In this document: positions 15,869 through 24,325 of the stretch, one piece after another | How the letters are laid out: each line of letters begins with the position of its first letter | Position numbering within the stretch: the first letter of the stretch is position 1 | Origin: Dehalococcoidia bacterium | Lineage (GTDB): Bacteria > Chloroflexota > Dehalococcoidia > Lucifugimonadales > JAGWBF01 | DNA length: 40,049 nucleotides | Direction: 5' to 3' | Assembly (NCBI GenBank): GCA_021295955.1 | Contig: JAGWBJ010000015.1 | Location: 1-40,049, forward strand | Notes under the pieces: model-generated | Seen by the model: the letters and a program-made list of their open reading frames with translations, nothing else | Told to the model about the DNA's origin: nothing | The model's database searches: none | Program-made: the position numbers and the translations under genes

Positions 15869-18800
15869 ATGTTCACCCACCTTCACGTCCACACCGAATA
15901 CAGCCTTCTCGACGGGGTCAGCCGCATACCGCATCTGGTCAGCCGCGCCAAGGAGCTCGGCATGGAGGCGCTGGCCATCACCGATCACGGCTCGCTGTAC
16001 GGTGTCGTGGAGTTCTACACCGAGTGCCACCAAGCCGGAATCAAGCCGATAATCGGCTGCGAGGTCTACGTGGCCCACGGCAGCCGCCACTCCAAGATCC
16101 AGTCGGAGCGCAGCCCCTTTCACCTCACCGTGCTGGCCAGGAACAACGTCGGGTACCAGAACCTGATCCGCCTGGTCAGCCAGGCCCACCTGGAGGGCTA
16201 CTACTACAAGCCCCGGGTCGACCGAGACCTGCTGGAGCAGTACCACGAGGGCCTGGTCATCCTGGCCGGGTGCCCCACCGGGGAGGTCCCCAGGCTCATC
16301 GCCGAGGACCGGCTGGAAGACGCCCGAGAGGCCGCCCGCTGGTACAGGGACTTGATGGGCCAAGACGGCTACTACTTCGAGCTCCAGCGGCACGAGCACG
16401 TGGAGAACCTGGAGAAGATCAACCAGGGCCTGGTGCGGCTCGCGGGCGAGCTGGACATCCCCTTGGTGGTGACCAACGACGGCCACTACGTGGACAAGGG
16501 CGATTCGTACCTGCAAGACGTCCTGATCTGCATCCACACCGGGACCACCCAGCAGGACGACAAGCGGCTGAAGATGGAGGACGACTCCTACTATCTGAAG
16601 AGCGCGGCCGAGATGGAGGAGCTCTTCCCGGACTTCCCCGAAGCCCTGAAGAACGCCGAGGTCATCGCCGAGTCCTGCGACGTGAGCCTGGCGACCGGAG
16701 AGATGCACCTGCCCAGCTACCCGGTGCCCGGCGGCGCAGACCCAGACGAGTACCTGGCCCAGCTCTGCTGGCAGGGGTTCAAGCGGCTGTACCCCCGTAC
16801 CTCACCGGAAGCGGAGGAGAGGCTGACCTACGAGCTGGAGGTGATAAGGCAGACCCAGTTCTCCAACTACTTCCTGGTGGTGTGGGACATCATCTCCTTC
16901 GTGCGGGAAAGGGATATCCTCTTCGGGGTCCGGGGCAGCGCCGCCGCCAGTGTGGCCCTCTACTGCCTGGGGGTGACCGAGGTGGACCCGCTGGAGTACC
17001 GGCTGGTCTTCGAGCGATTCCTGAACGTCGAGCGCAAGGAGATGCCCGACATCGACATGGACTTCCAGGACGACCGCAGGGACGAGGTGCTTGCCTACGT
17101 AACGGAGAAGTACGGGCACGACAAGGTCGCCCAGATCATCACCTTCGGCACCCTTGGCGCCAAAGCCTCCCTCCGGGACGTGGGCCGCGTCCTGGGCATG
17201 ACCTACGCCGACGTGGACCGGGTGGCCCGCCTCGTCCCCTTCAAGTGCCGCACCCTGGACGACGCCCTGGCCATGAACCCGGAGCTGGCCGAGGTGTACC
17301 GGTCCGACGAGTCCATCCACAAGCTGGTGGACACGGCCCGAAGCCTGGAGGGCACGGTCCACCACGTCAGCACCCATGCAGCCGGCGTGGTCATCTCCGG
17401 CGAGCCCCTCACGGAGTACCTGCCCCTGCAGAGGCCCGTGCGGGGAGACGACTCCGGGCAGCTCGCCATGACCCAGTACGCCATGGACCCCGTTGCGAAG
17501 CTGGGGCTCCTGAAGATGGACTTTCTGGGGCTCACCAGCCTCACCATCCTGGACAGGGCCGTGCAGATGGTGGAGCAGACCAAGGGGATAGGCATCGACA
17601 TCCACCGCCTGCCCCTGGACGACCAGAAGACCTTCGAGCTGCTGTCCTCGGGCAAGACCACCGACGTTTTCCAGCTGGAGAGCGCGGGGATGCAGCGGTA
17701 CATCAAGGAGCTGAAGCCGTCCTCGCTGATGGACATCTCCGCCATGATCGCCCTCTACCGGCCGGGGCCCATGGAGCACATAGACACCTTCATCAACGCC
17801 AAGCACGGCAGGGCCCCCATCCAGGTCCCCCACCCTCACCTGGAGGAGATACTCAGGGAGACCCACGGGGTAATCGTCTACCAGGACCAGGTGCTGTTCA
17901 TACTGCAGACCTTCGCCGGGTACTCCCTGGGCCGCGCCGACGTGGTGCGGAAGGCCATGGGCAAGAAGATCACCGAGCTGATGAGCCAGGAGAGGGACGG
18001 CTTCATCGAGGGCGCCACGGCCAAGGGCTACTCCAGGGAGCTGTCCCAAGAGGTGTTCAACCTCATGGAGCCCTTCGCGGGCTACGCCTTCAACAAGGCC
18101 CACAGCGTCAGCTACGCCCTCATCTCCTACTGGACCGCCTACTTCAAGGCCAACTACCCCGTGGAGTACATGGCGTCGGTGCTCAACTCCCGCGTCGACC
18201 ACCCCGACAAGATGGCCGGTGCGGTGAGCGAGTGCTTCCGCCTTGGCATCCCGGTGCACCCGGCGGACGTGAATTGCAGCGACGCCTACTTCACCATCGA
18301 CAAGGACGAAGCAGGCCAGCAGGCCATCCGGTTCGGCCTCGCCGCCGTGAAGAACGTGGGAGAGGGAGCCGTCCGTCCCATTCTGGAGGAGCGCGAGAAG
18401 GACGGCCCCTTCACCTCCATAGACGACTTCTGCAGCCGCGCCGACCTGCGAGGACTCAATCGCCGGACCCTGGAGAGCCTGGTCAAGGTAGGGGCCCTGG
18501 ACTCCTTCGGGAGCCGGGCCGCCATCCTGGACGTTGCCGAGCAGATACTCTCCTTCGCCCAGAGCGAGGCCCACCGGAGGGAGAGGGGCCAGTCCAGCCT
18601 CTTCGACGGACTGGCCGATACCCAGGACGTGGGAGCGGTGGCCGGGATAGCCATCAACGGCAAAGAGACCCTGGCATGGGAGAAGGTCGCCTGGGAGAAG
18701 GAGCTGTTGGGCGTGCCGCTGTCCAGCGGGTCCCTGAACGCCCTGGCCCGGGTGAACGAGTCGGGCGCGGTCACGTCCCTGGACCAGCTCGACGCGGAGA

Positions 18801-19471
18801 TGGAGGGCCAGAAGGTCACGGTCCTTGGACAGGTGTCGTCGGTGTCCGAGCGCTACACCAAAGACCTGCGCCAGTACGTCATCGCCAGCCTGGAGCTCGT
18901 CCCCGGCACCACCGAAGCCATCGCATGGCCCGACGTGCTGGAGAAGACGGGCAAGGAGCCGTGGCAGGAGGGGAACCTGCTGATGGTGAAGGGGCGATTG
19001 AAGGTCCGCGGCGACGAGATGTCGGTCCACTGTGACGACGTAAAGGTCTACGACCCGGACTCGCCCCCCGTCAACGGCAAGGTCGACAACGGAAAGAGCG
19101 GAGCCGCAAAGAACGGCCGGAACGGCGCCAACGGCAGCAAGAGCAGACCGGCCAAAGCCGCAGCCCAGGCGCCGGCGCCGGCGGAAGACGCCGCACCGCA
19201 GGGTCCCGTGACCATCCAGGTCAGCCTGGCGGAGACGGCCGACGCCGAAGAGGACGTCCACCGGCTCCGGGAAGCGATAAAGACGATGCTGGAGTTCCCC
19301 GGCGATGACCGGGTGAACCTGGCGATATCCACCAACGGAAAGCGGGTGCTCATGGAGCTGCCGCGCATCACCGTCTGCCACTGCTCCGAGCTGTACGAGC
19401 GCCTAGAGGAGATGCTGGGCGAGGGCTCGGTGGGCGTACAGCTTCCGCTGGGACCGGCTCCGGGCCAGTAG
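15869..19471 (+). CDS. dnaE: DNA polymerase III alpha subunit
   Basis: A 1200-residue replicative polymerase of the DnaE1 type. The N-terminal PHP domain keeps the metal-binding pattern (HLHVHTEYSLLDG, AITDHGSLYG, NDGHYV), so an active PHP exonuclease is possible. The palm has PDIDMDF with Asp394 and Asp396 and a third aspartate, Asp551, in LLKMDFLGL. Then follow the fingers, a helix-hairpin-helix region near LRGLNRRTLESL, and an OB-fold (about 982-1065). A low-complexity Asn/Gly/Lys/Ala-rich linker (about 1067-1110) joins a final domain of about 85 residues, which extends the usual family length slightly. ATG 15869 has only a weak site (TTAGGG). The last 104 bp overlap ogt on the other strand. 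Confidence 0.96.
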   Translation: MFTHLHVHTEYSLLDGVSRIPHLVSRAKELGMEALAITDHGSLYGVVEFYTECHQAGIKPIIGCEVYVAHGSRHSKIQSERSPFHLTVLARNNVGYQNLIRLVSQAHLEGYYYKPRVDRDLLEQYHEGLVILAGCPTGEVPRLIAEDRLEDAREAARWYRDLMGQDGYYFELQRHEHVENLEKINQGLVRLAGELDIPLVVTNDGHYVDKGDSYLQDVLICIHTGTTQQDDKRLKMEDDSYYLKSAAEMEELFPDFPEALKNAEVIAESCDVSLATGEMHLPSYPVPGGADPDEYLAQLCWQGFKRLYPRTSPEAEERLTYELEVIRQTQFSNYFLVVWDIISFVRERDILFGVRGSAAASVALYCLGVTEVDPLEYRLVFERFLNVERKEMPDIDMDFQDDRRDEVLAYVTEKYGHDKVAQIITFGTLGAKASLRDVGRVLGMTYADVDRVARLVPFKCRTLDDALAMNPELAEVYRSDESIHKLVDTARSLEGTVHHVSTHAAGVVISGEPLTEYLPLQRPVRGDDSGQLAMTQYAMDPVAKLGLLKMDFLGLTSLTILDRAVQMVEQTKGIGIDIHRLPLDDQKTFELLSSGKTTDVFQLESAGMQRYIKELKPSSLMDISAMIALYRPGPMEHIDTFINAKHGRAPIQVPHPHLEEILRETHGVIVYQDQVLFILQTFAGYSLGRADVVRKAMGKKITELMSQERDGFIEGATAKGYSRELSQEVFNLMEPFAGYAFNKAHSVSYALISYWTAYFKANYPVEYMASVLNSRVDHPDKMAGAVSECFRLGIPVHPADVNCSDAYFTIDKDEAGQQAIRFGLAAVKNVGEGAVRPILEEREKDGPFTSIDDFCSRADLRGLNRRTLESLVKVGALDSFGSRAAILDVAEQILSFAQSEAHRRERGQSSLFDGLADTQDVGAVAGIAINGKETLAWEKVAWEKELLGVPLSSGSLNALARVNESGAVTSLDQLDAEMEGQKVTVLGQVSSVSERYTKDLRQYVIASLELVPGTTEAIAWPDVLEKTGKEPWQEGNLLMVKGRLKVRGDEMSVHCDDVKVYDPDSPPVNGKVDNGKSGAAKNGRNGANGSKSRPAKAAAQAPAPAEDAAPQGPVTIQVSLAETADAEEDVHRLREAIKTMLEFPGDDRVNLAISTNGKRVLMELPRITVCHCSELYERLEEMLGEGSVGVQLPLGPAPGQ

Positions 19472-20012
19472 TCGGACCGGGAACGGAGGCAGGCTCAGCC
19501 CCGTTCCCAGGCCCCACCCGCTCCATCTGCAGTAGCCGCGCTTTCTTCTCCAGGCCGCCCCCGCCGTACCCGTGGAGGCCTCCGTTGCTGCCGATCACCC
19601 GGTGGCAGGGGATGATCACCGCCAGCCGGTTCTTGGCCATCGCCTGCCCCGCCGCCCGGGAGGCGCGGGGATTCCCGGCCTGGGCCGCCAGCCACTGGTA
19701 GCTTCGCGTCTCACCCCGGGGGATCCGGCGGCACGCCTCCCACGCAGCCTTGAAGAAGGGCGGGGCGTCCTCCAGGTCCAACGGGACCTGGTCGAAAGCA
19801 CCGTCCTCCCCTCGAAAGTGGGCCTCCAGCCTGAGGCGGACGTCCTCCAGGGCATCGGGGTCCAGGCTGGCGCCGGAGGCCGCGCTTCCCAGCTCGTCCA
19901 TCGCCTCCTGAGGCAGAGGTTTCAGGGCCAGCCTCCGTAGACCGCTGTCCGTGGACAGGGCGGCCACCCATCCCATCTCCGTCGGGAACAGGTCGTAGCG
20001 CAGTCTGGTCAT
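19368..20012 (-). CDS. ogt: Methylated-DNA--protein-cysteine methyltransferase
   Basis: A 214-residue suicide enzyme that takes the alkyl group from O6-methylguanine onto its own cysteine. The active-site motif IIPCHRV has Cys136; the helix-turn-helix region around ASRAAGQAMAKN precedes it, and GGLHGYGGGGLEKKARLL follows, as in the Ogt/MGT family. The catalytic domain ends near residue 156. The last 58 or so residues are a Pro/Ser/Ala/Arg-rich tail with no counterpart in the family. Half of this tail is encoded antisense to the end of dnaE (104-bp overlap), so it probably arose by loss of an earlier stop. GGAAGGAAGGAG before ATG 20012 is a strong ribosome-binding site. Confidence 0.93.
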   Translation of the reverse strand: MTRLRYDLFPTEMGWVAALSTDSGLRRLALKPLPQEAMDELGSAASGASLDPDALEDVRLRLEAHFRGEDGAFDQVPLDLEDAPPFFKAAWEACRRIPRGETRSYQWLAAQAGNPRASRAAGQAMAKNRLAVIIPCHRVIGSNGGLHGYGGGGLEKKARLLQMERVGPGNGAEPASVPGPTTGPEPVPAEAVRPPSPRPASPLGARTARSSGRR

Positions 20013-20078
20013 GGGTCTCCTTCCTTCCTTGTGGTGGCCTGCGGGTCCGGCCGCGGACCCTCTGCCGAATGCCCCTTC

Positions 20079-20084
20079 ATTATA
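20079..20084 (-). promoter_or_regulatory. Candidate -10 box for ogt
   Basis: TATAAT on the minus strand, about 67 nt upstream of the ogt start. No good -35 at the expected distance, so confidence is modest. Confidence 0.4.
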
Positions 20085-20200
20085 ACGCCCGGCCAGCCCC
20101 GCATAACGCCCTCGGGCCCCGTGTCTCCGAACGACCCCTCGGTGTCATTGCCATGAAGAATAACTCCCAGCGCCCTCCTCGGCGAATCGCCCAACTCGTC

Positions 20201-20320
20201 GTTCCGGCGCAGGCCGGAACCCAGGGGATGGGAGAGGCATAGCCAGCCGCCGAGCTTCGCTGGTCCTGCCGCCTGCACATCTGCAAGGAGGCCCCCACCC
20301 CTGGACTCCCGCTTTCGGAG
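20201..20320. repeat. REP-like double hairpin repeat, copy 1 (degenerate)
   Basis: The left hairpin is GTTCCGGC-GCAG-GCCGGAAC (20201-20220). The right end has CTGGACTCCCGCTTTCGGA (20301 on), a decayed hairpin. Both ends resemble the repeat at 32038-32111. The gap 20013-20435 otherwise holds only the two flanking promoters. Confidence 0.55.
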
Positions 20321-20419
20321 GCTCTTGCGTAACTCCAGGTGTGGGCCAAATCAAGAAGGCCGCCTGGATGCGCCCGTGCCTCTCGCGGCGTCTCCACCCG
20401 CAGCCCCCCAGCGATTCGA

Positions 20420-20428
20420 TGCTAGAAT
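20420..20428 (+). promoter_or_regulatory. Extended -10 promoter giving a leaderless mRNA
   Basis: TGCTAGAAT is a full extended -10 element (TGn plus TAGAAT). The expected first transcribed base is 20435-20436, which is the ATG of the next gene. No ribosome-binding site is present. Confidence 0.6.
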
Positions 20429-20435
20429 GTCCCCC

Positions 20436-22475
20436 ATGGGCCCGACACCGACTCATCGGGACAGCCTCCAGCAGCCGCTGACCTCCAGGGCCGCGGGCTC
20501 CCCACGGCTGGACAGGCGGTTCCTGCAGGAGACGGCCCTGATGGCCCTCGCCGTGATGTTCGGCCTGCAGCTACTCAGGGTCCTGTTTGCGGGCCTGGTC
20601 TTCTACATCCGGGAGTCCCTGGGCGCCAGCTCCTTCGTCCCCGGCGCCTACGCCCTCGTCTTGTTTCTCGGAGCGTTCCTGGCCCTGCCATTGGCCAGGC
20701 TGTTGGGAGTACGGGGCGCGCTGACAATCGCGGCCGCCGGGACCGGCGCCGCCCGGCTGGCCGAGCAGGTCGTGCCCTGGCCGGCAGTGGACGTTGGCCT
20801 GACGACCGCCGGCGTCCTGGCCTTCCTGTGGTTCGTCCCCCTCTACGCCGCCAGGCTTCGCGGCCGTGGGGCATCGGGAGGCCAGGCTTTCGCCATGGGC
20901 CTGGTCCTGGGCATCGCGATGGATACGGCCATCAAGGGCGCGTTCTCCACGCTGGACATGTCGTGGCAGCCCGGGCCGGCATCCCTCCTCCTGGTATCCT
21001 TCCTGGTGGGCGCCTACGGGTTTCTGGCGCACCGGGTGCTGGCCGAGGACCGGCCTGCGACGGAAGGGGAAGGGGGACGCCTGCGGTGGGCGCCCCTGGC
21101 GGCCCTGGGGCCCTTGCTCTTCCTGGAACTGCTCCTGTTCCAGAACATCGGACAGCAGACGGCCCTCATGGGATGGGACCAGCCTCTGGTGTTCCTGTGG
21201 CTCATGGTCGGGAACGTCCTGGGCCTCTTCGCCGCCGCCGCGGTCCTTGCCCGGCACGTCCACGGCGGCCGGTTGGCCGTCGCGGGGCTGGCGGGCCTGT
21301 TGGCCCTCCTGGTCGTCGGAGAGCGTTCGGGGGTCGCGGCGGCCCTCGTCGCCATGTTCGGCGGCGTTGCTATGGCCATGGCGGCGGCGTCCGTCGGGGC
21401 CTCCGTGGGACAGGGGGTTGGGGCCGACCCGCGGACGCCCGCGCCCGGGGCCGGCCGAGGGACGGCGCCCGCCGTCGTGGCATCGGGGGTGGGAATGCTG
21501 GTGCTGCTGGTGGCGACCTTTCTGTACTACGTCAACTACGAGCTGGACCTGCCCGGAGGCGCCTCCACCGTGCCTCCGATAGTGGCCGCGGCGCTCATCC
21601 TGTGCACCGCCGCGGCCTTGCCCGTCCTGTGCCGGGAGGGGCCGGCCCCGGCCCTGGGGCTGCCGGTCGCGTCGGCCAGCCTGGTCCTGCTGCTGATACC
21701 CGCGGGGTACTGGACGTACTGGCGCGAGGCGGCACCCTCGGAGGAGGCGGCGTTCCCCATACGGGTGGTCTCCTACAATCTCCACCAGGGCTTCGACCAG
21801 GACGGCTACCTGGCCATCCGAGACCTGGCCGGCGCGGTCGAGGACCAGGAAGCGGGTATCGTTGCCCTGCAGGAGGTGTCCCGAGGCTGGCTGATTGACG
21901 GGACCTTCGACATGCTTCCCTGGCTGTCCAGGGAGCTGGACATGCCCTACGTGTGGGCGCCGGCGGCGGACTCAGTGTGGGGCAATGCCGTCCTCAGCAG
22001 GTACCCCATAGCGGAAAGCTCGGTCCACCCCATGCCCAACAACGCCGACATCCCCATGGACCGGAGCTACCTGACGGCCGTCATACCCGTGGGCGACTCC
22101 GGACCCTTGACCGTACTGGCGACCCACCTGCACCACCGCGAGGAGGAGGGCCACCTGCGGGCGCCGCAGATAACGGCGCTGGTGGACGCCTGGGGCGGCA
22201 GGGAGAGGACCGTGCTGTTGGGCGACCTGAACGCCGAGCCCGGGGACCCCGAGATGCTCCCGTTGGAGGAGGCGGGCATGGTGGACGTCTTCCCGGCGTC
22301 GCCGGAATACGACGGCGGGGGCTACACCTTCACCTCCTGGGACCCCCGCAGACGGATCGACTACATCTGGACCTCGGAAGACCTGCGCCCCACGGACTTC
22401 ACCCTGTTCGGCGGCACGGCCTCGGACCACCTGGGAGTGGCGGTTACCTTGGACAAATGGCCGGGGGACAAATAG
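20436..22475 (+). CDS. Multi-pass membrane protein with C-terminal endonuclease/exonuclease/phosphatase domain
   Basis: A 679-residue two-part protein. Residues about 30-430 form roughly ten to twelve hydrophobic segments with short loops. The C-terminal domain (from about 441, FPIRVVSYNLHQG) is of the EEP superfamily (DNase I/exonuclease III/inositol phosphatase fold). It has the metal glutamate in IVALQEVSRG, the GDLNAEPGDPEM loop and the terminal SDHLGV Asp-His pair, so it should be catalytic. Such fusions recall eukaryotic CWH43/PGAP2IP, involved in lipid remodelling of GPI anchors; a role on a phospholipid or polyprenyl phosphate head group is inferred, not shown. ATG 20436 fits a leaderless start; ATG 20427 is nine bases upstream. 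The stop lies in a tandem repeat array. Confidence 0.82.
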   Translation: MGPTPTHRDSLQQPLTSRAAGSPRLDRRFLQETALMALAVMFGLQLLRVLFAGLVFYIRESLGASSFVPGAYALVLFLGAFLALPLARLLGVRGALTIAAAGTGAARLAEQVVPWPAVDVGLTTAGVLAFLWFVPLYAARLRGRGASGGQAFAMGLVLGIAMDTAIKGAFSTLDMSWQPGPASLLLVSFLVGAYGFLAHRVLAEDRPATEGEGGRLRWAPLAALGPLLFLELLLFQNIGQQTALMGWDQPLVFLWLMVGNVLGLFAAAAVLARHVHGGRLAVAGLAGLLALLVVGERSGVAAALVAMFGGVAMAMAAASVGASVGQGVGADPRTPAPGAGRGTAPAVVASGVGMLVLLVATFLYYVNYELDLPGGASTVPPIVAAALILCTAAALPVLCREGPAPALGLPVASASLVLLLIPAGYWTYWREAAPSEEAAFPIRVVSYNLHQGFDQDGYLAIRDLAGAVEDQEAGIVALQEVSRGWLIDGTFDMLPWLSRELDMPYVWAPAADSVWGNAVLSRYPIAESSVHPMPNNADIPMDRSYLTAVIPVGDSGPLTVLATHLHHREEEGHLRAPQITALVDAWGGRERTVLLGDLNAEPGDPEMLPLEEAGMVDVFPASPEYDGGGYTFTSWDPRRRIDYIWTSEDLRPTDFTLFGGTASDHLGVAVTLDKWPGDK

Positions 22476-22546
22476 CCCGGGGACAAATAGCCCGGGGACA
22501 AATAGCCCGGGGACAAGTAGCCGGGGGACAGGTAGCCCGGGCTACC
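22451..22546. repeat. Six tandem 15-nt units plus a 16-bp palindrome between convergent genes
   Basis: Six units of the type GGACAAATAGCCCGG cover 22451-22540. The array contains the stop of the EEP-domain gene (22473-22475). It runs into the perfect palindrome GGTAGCCCGGGCTACC (22531-22546), which contains the stop of the deacetylase gene on the other strand. A two-way terminator role is possible, though no T-tract is present. Confidence 0.85.
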
Positions 22547-23423
22547 TCCGAGGATGGCGGCTGGCGAAGTCGTCGGCGATCTCGTCGAAGGTGCAGAAGC
22601 GGACCCCCGTGTGGGCCCGGATGTAGTTGGTCAGCCGCTCCAGCATGAGGAGCACCTGGGGCCTGCCGCTCACGTCGGGGTGAATGGTCATGGTGAAGAC
22701 CGCCTCGTCGTACTCCCTGTAGACGTAGTCGAACTGGTCTCTCCACATCTGCTCGATGTCCCGGGGATTGACGAACCCGTGGCTGTTGGGCGCCTTCTTG
22801 ATGAACATCATGGGGGGCAGATCGTCCAGGTACCAGTTGGCGGGAATCTCGATGAGGTCCGTCTCCTGGCCGCGCTCCAGCTTGCGCATCCAGTGGTCCG
22901 CCGGCTGAGAGAAATCGATCTTGGTCCACCGGTCACCGACCCGCACGTAGTAGCACTCGAAGTCCTTGTGCATCAGGCTGTGGTCGTACTTGATGCCGTT
23001 CTTCAGCAGCAGCTCGTTGGTGACGTGGCTGAACTCCCACCACGGCGCCACGTAGCCCGTGGGCCGCTTCCCGGTCACGCTGGTGACCAGGTCGATGCAC
23101 CGGAGCAGCACGGCCTCCTCCTGCTCCGGCGTCATGGCGATGGGGTTTTCGTGGGAGTAGCCGTGGATGCCTATCTCGTGACCGCCCTCGACTATCATCC
23201 TGGTCTCGTCGGGGAAGGTCTCCATGGAGTGGCCCGGGACGAACCAGGTCGTCTTGATGCCCAGGCGGGCGAACAGCTTGAGCAGCCTGGGGGTGCCCAC
23301 CTCGCCGGCGAACAGCCCGCGGGAGATGTCGTCGGGGGAGTCCTCGCCCCCGTAGGAGCCCAGCCACCCCGCCACCGCGTCCAGGTCCACGCCGAAGGCG
23401 CAGAGTATCCGTTTCTCAGCCAT
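22542..23423 (-). CDS. Polysaccharide deacetylase family protein (NodB-type, PuuE-like)
   Basis: A 293-residue metal-dependent deacetylase/amidohydrolase of the NodB homology family. The first motif is GVDLDA (Asp13, Asp15) and the zinc-binding histidines are His87 and His91 in IHGYSHE. The APWWEFS segment corresponds to a later NodB motif, and [11 protein letters not shown] carries the C-terminal histidine. There is no signal peptide, which favours the cytosolic PuuE/allantoinase-like branch acting on small amides rather than cell-wall polymers. The substrate is not determined. The gene has a strong promoter (23535-23506) and ends in the tandem array it shares with the convergent gene. Confidence 0.88.
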   Translation of the reverse strand: MAEKRILCAFGVDLDAVAGWLGSYGGEDSPDDISRGLFAGEVGTPRLLKLFARLGIKTTWFVPGHSMETFPDETRMIVEGGHEIGIHGYSHENPIAMTPEQEEAVLLRCIDLVTSVTGKRPTGYVAPWWEFSHVTNELLLKNGIKYDHSLMHKDFECYYVRVGDRWTKIDFSQPADHWMRKLERGQETDLIEIPANWYLDDLPPMMFIKKAPNSHGFVNPRDIEQMWRDQFDYVYREYDEAVFTMTIHPDVSGRPQVLLMLERLTNYIRAHTGVRFCTFDEIADDFASRHPRR

Positions 23424-23505
23424 GAAAACCCCTCCCTAACCTCGCCGCGTCCCCGGCCCCGTCTGACCTCGCGGGCCCGGGCGGCGTTCTTGAAACAGGT
23501 GGTCC

Positions 23506-23535
23506 ATATTATTCAGGGACTTCGCGATTTGTCAA
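23506..23535 (-). promoter_or_regulatory. Promoter for the deacetylase gene
   Basis: On the minus strand a consensus TTGACA (23535-23530), 18-nt spacer and TAATAT (23511-23506). Transcription would start near 23499, giving a leader of about 75 nt. Confidence 0.7.
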
Positions 23536-23597
23536 TTTAACGCGCCCCTAGCGACATGGACATTCACCTGGACGGACGCCGACAGCGCGGCACGAAC

Positions 23598-23613
23598 GTA
23601 GAGTAAACTCTAC
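23598..23613. promoter_or_regulatory. Operator-like inverted repeat upstream of the HNH gene
   Basis: GTAGAGT-AA-ACTCTAC: 7-bp perfect arms around AA. It could be a regulator binding site; no regulator gene is adjacent. Confidence 0.4.
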
Positions 23614-23616
23614 CAT

Positions 23617-23644
23617 TGGGAAACAACAGGTGGGAAACAACAGG
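23617..23644 (+). repeat. Two perfect tandem 14-nt units
   Basis: TGGGAAACAACAGG repeated twice without mismatch, three bases after the inverted repeat and 40 nt before the HNH start. Confidence 0.8.
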
Positions 23645-23684
23645 TCGTGATGCCTTACGACGGCGCGAAGGGGCTAACTGGCCT

Positions 23685-24164
23685 ATGAAATGGACCGACG
23701 ACTGGAACGATTCGGGCACACACCGGATAGTCTTTTCTCGGAGCGTGAAGAATCAGCTCTTCATGGCCCAGAAGGGCAAGTGTTCCTACTGCGGCCGTAC
23801 CCACCGCCTCCGCTACCTCGAGATCGACCACAAACACCCGCTCAGTCGGGGCGGCGGCAACGAGACCGACAACTTACAGCTCCTCTGCACTCCCTGCAAC
23901 ATGCGAAAGGGGATTCAGTCCGATGAGGAGTTTCGACGCCGCTACTGGCGGCTTCTGCCCGCCGATGGCAGCATCCCCCATCACCCCATTCCCCAAGATG
24001 AATTCGCCGACGAGACTCAACGGACCAGGGCGCCGCGAGAAGTACAGGCCATCTACTACGAGCGCTTCCGCGCGTACCGCAGTCAACGTGGCGGCTGTGG
24101 TCTTCTCGTGGCAGCGGGGGCTCTTGCCATCATTGCCCTGGCACTCTTGGCTCTCACTCAGTGA
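23685..24164 (+). CDS. HNH endonuclease domain protein with C-terminal membrane anchor
   Basis: A 159-residue protein. Residues about 28-70 form an HNH nuclease with two zinc knuckles (CSYCGRTH and CTPCNMRKG) and the active-site segment EIDHKHPLSRGG, followed by NETDNLQLL; all key residues are present. A charged middle region leads to a C-terminal hydrophobic helix (LLVAAGALAIIALALLAL), giving a predicted tail-anchored or single-pass membrane nuclease with its catalytic domain most likely in the cytoplasm. HNH proteins with a membrane helix are unusual; some anti-phage effectors combine these parts, but no partner gene is adjacent. The start is uncertain: ATG 23685 is used, while the frame is open to TTG 23616 across the tandem repeat. 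Confidence 0.8.
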   Translation: MKWTDDWNDSGTHRIVFSRSVKNQLFMAQKGKCSYCGRTHRLRYLEIDHKHPLSRGGGNETDNLQLLCTPCNMRKGIQSDEEFRRRYWRLLPADGSIPHHPIPQDEFADETQRTRAPREVQAIYYERFRAYRSQRGGCGLLVAAGALAIIALALLALTQ

Positions 24165-24325
24165 CGCCCCCCAAAGCTCTTACCGGAGACGATACAGAAA
24201 TGCAAGGCCCGGAGGTGGCTACCAGGAGAGTTGCGCCTCCGCCGCGAAGGGGCCTGATGGGGCAGGCTGGGAGCGGACCTGCAGGTCGCGCACCTCGCCC
24301 CAGGCCTCGCCGACCCATGGCCGGC

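Noticed and set aside
16802..19381. An 859-codon minus-strand frame across dnaE
   Set aside because: It is a shadow of dnaE for the same reason, with no family motif.
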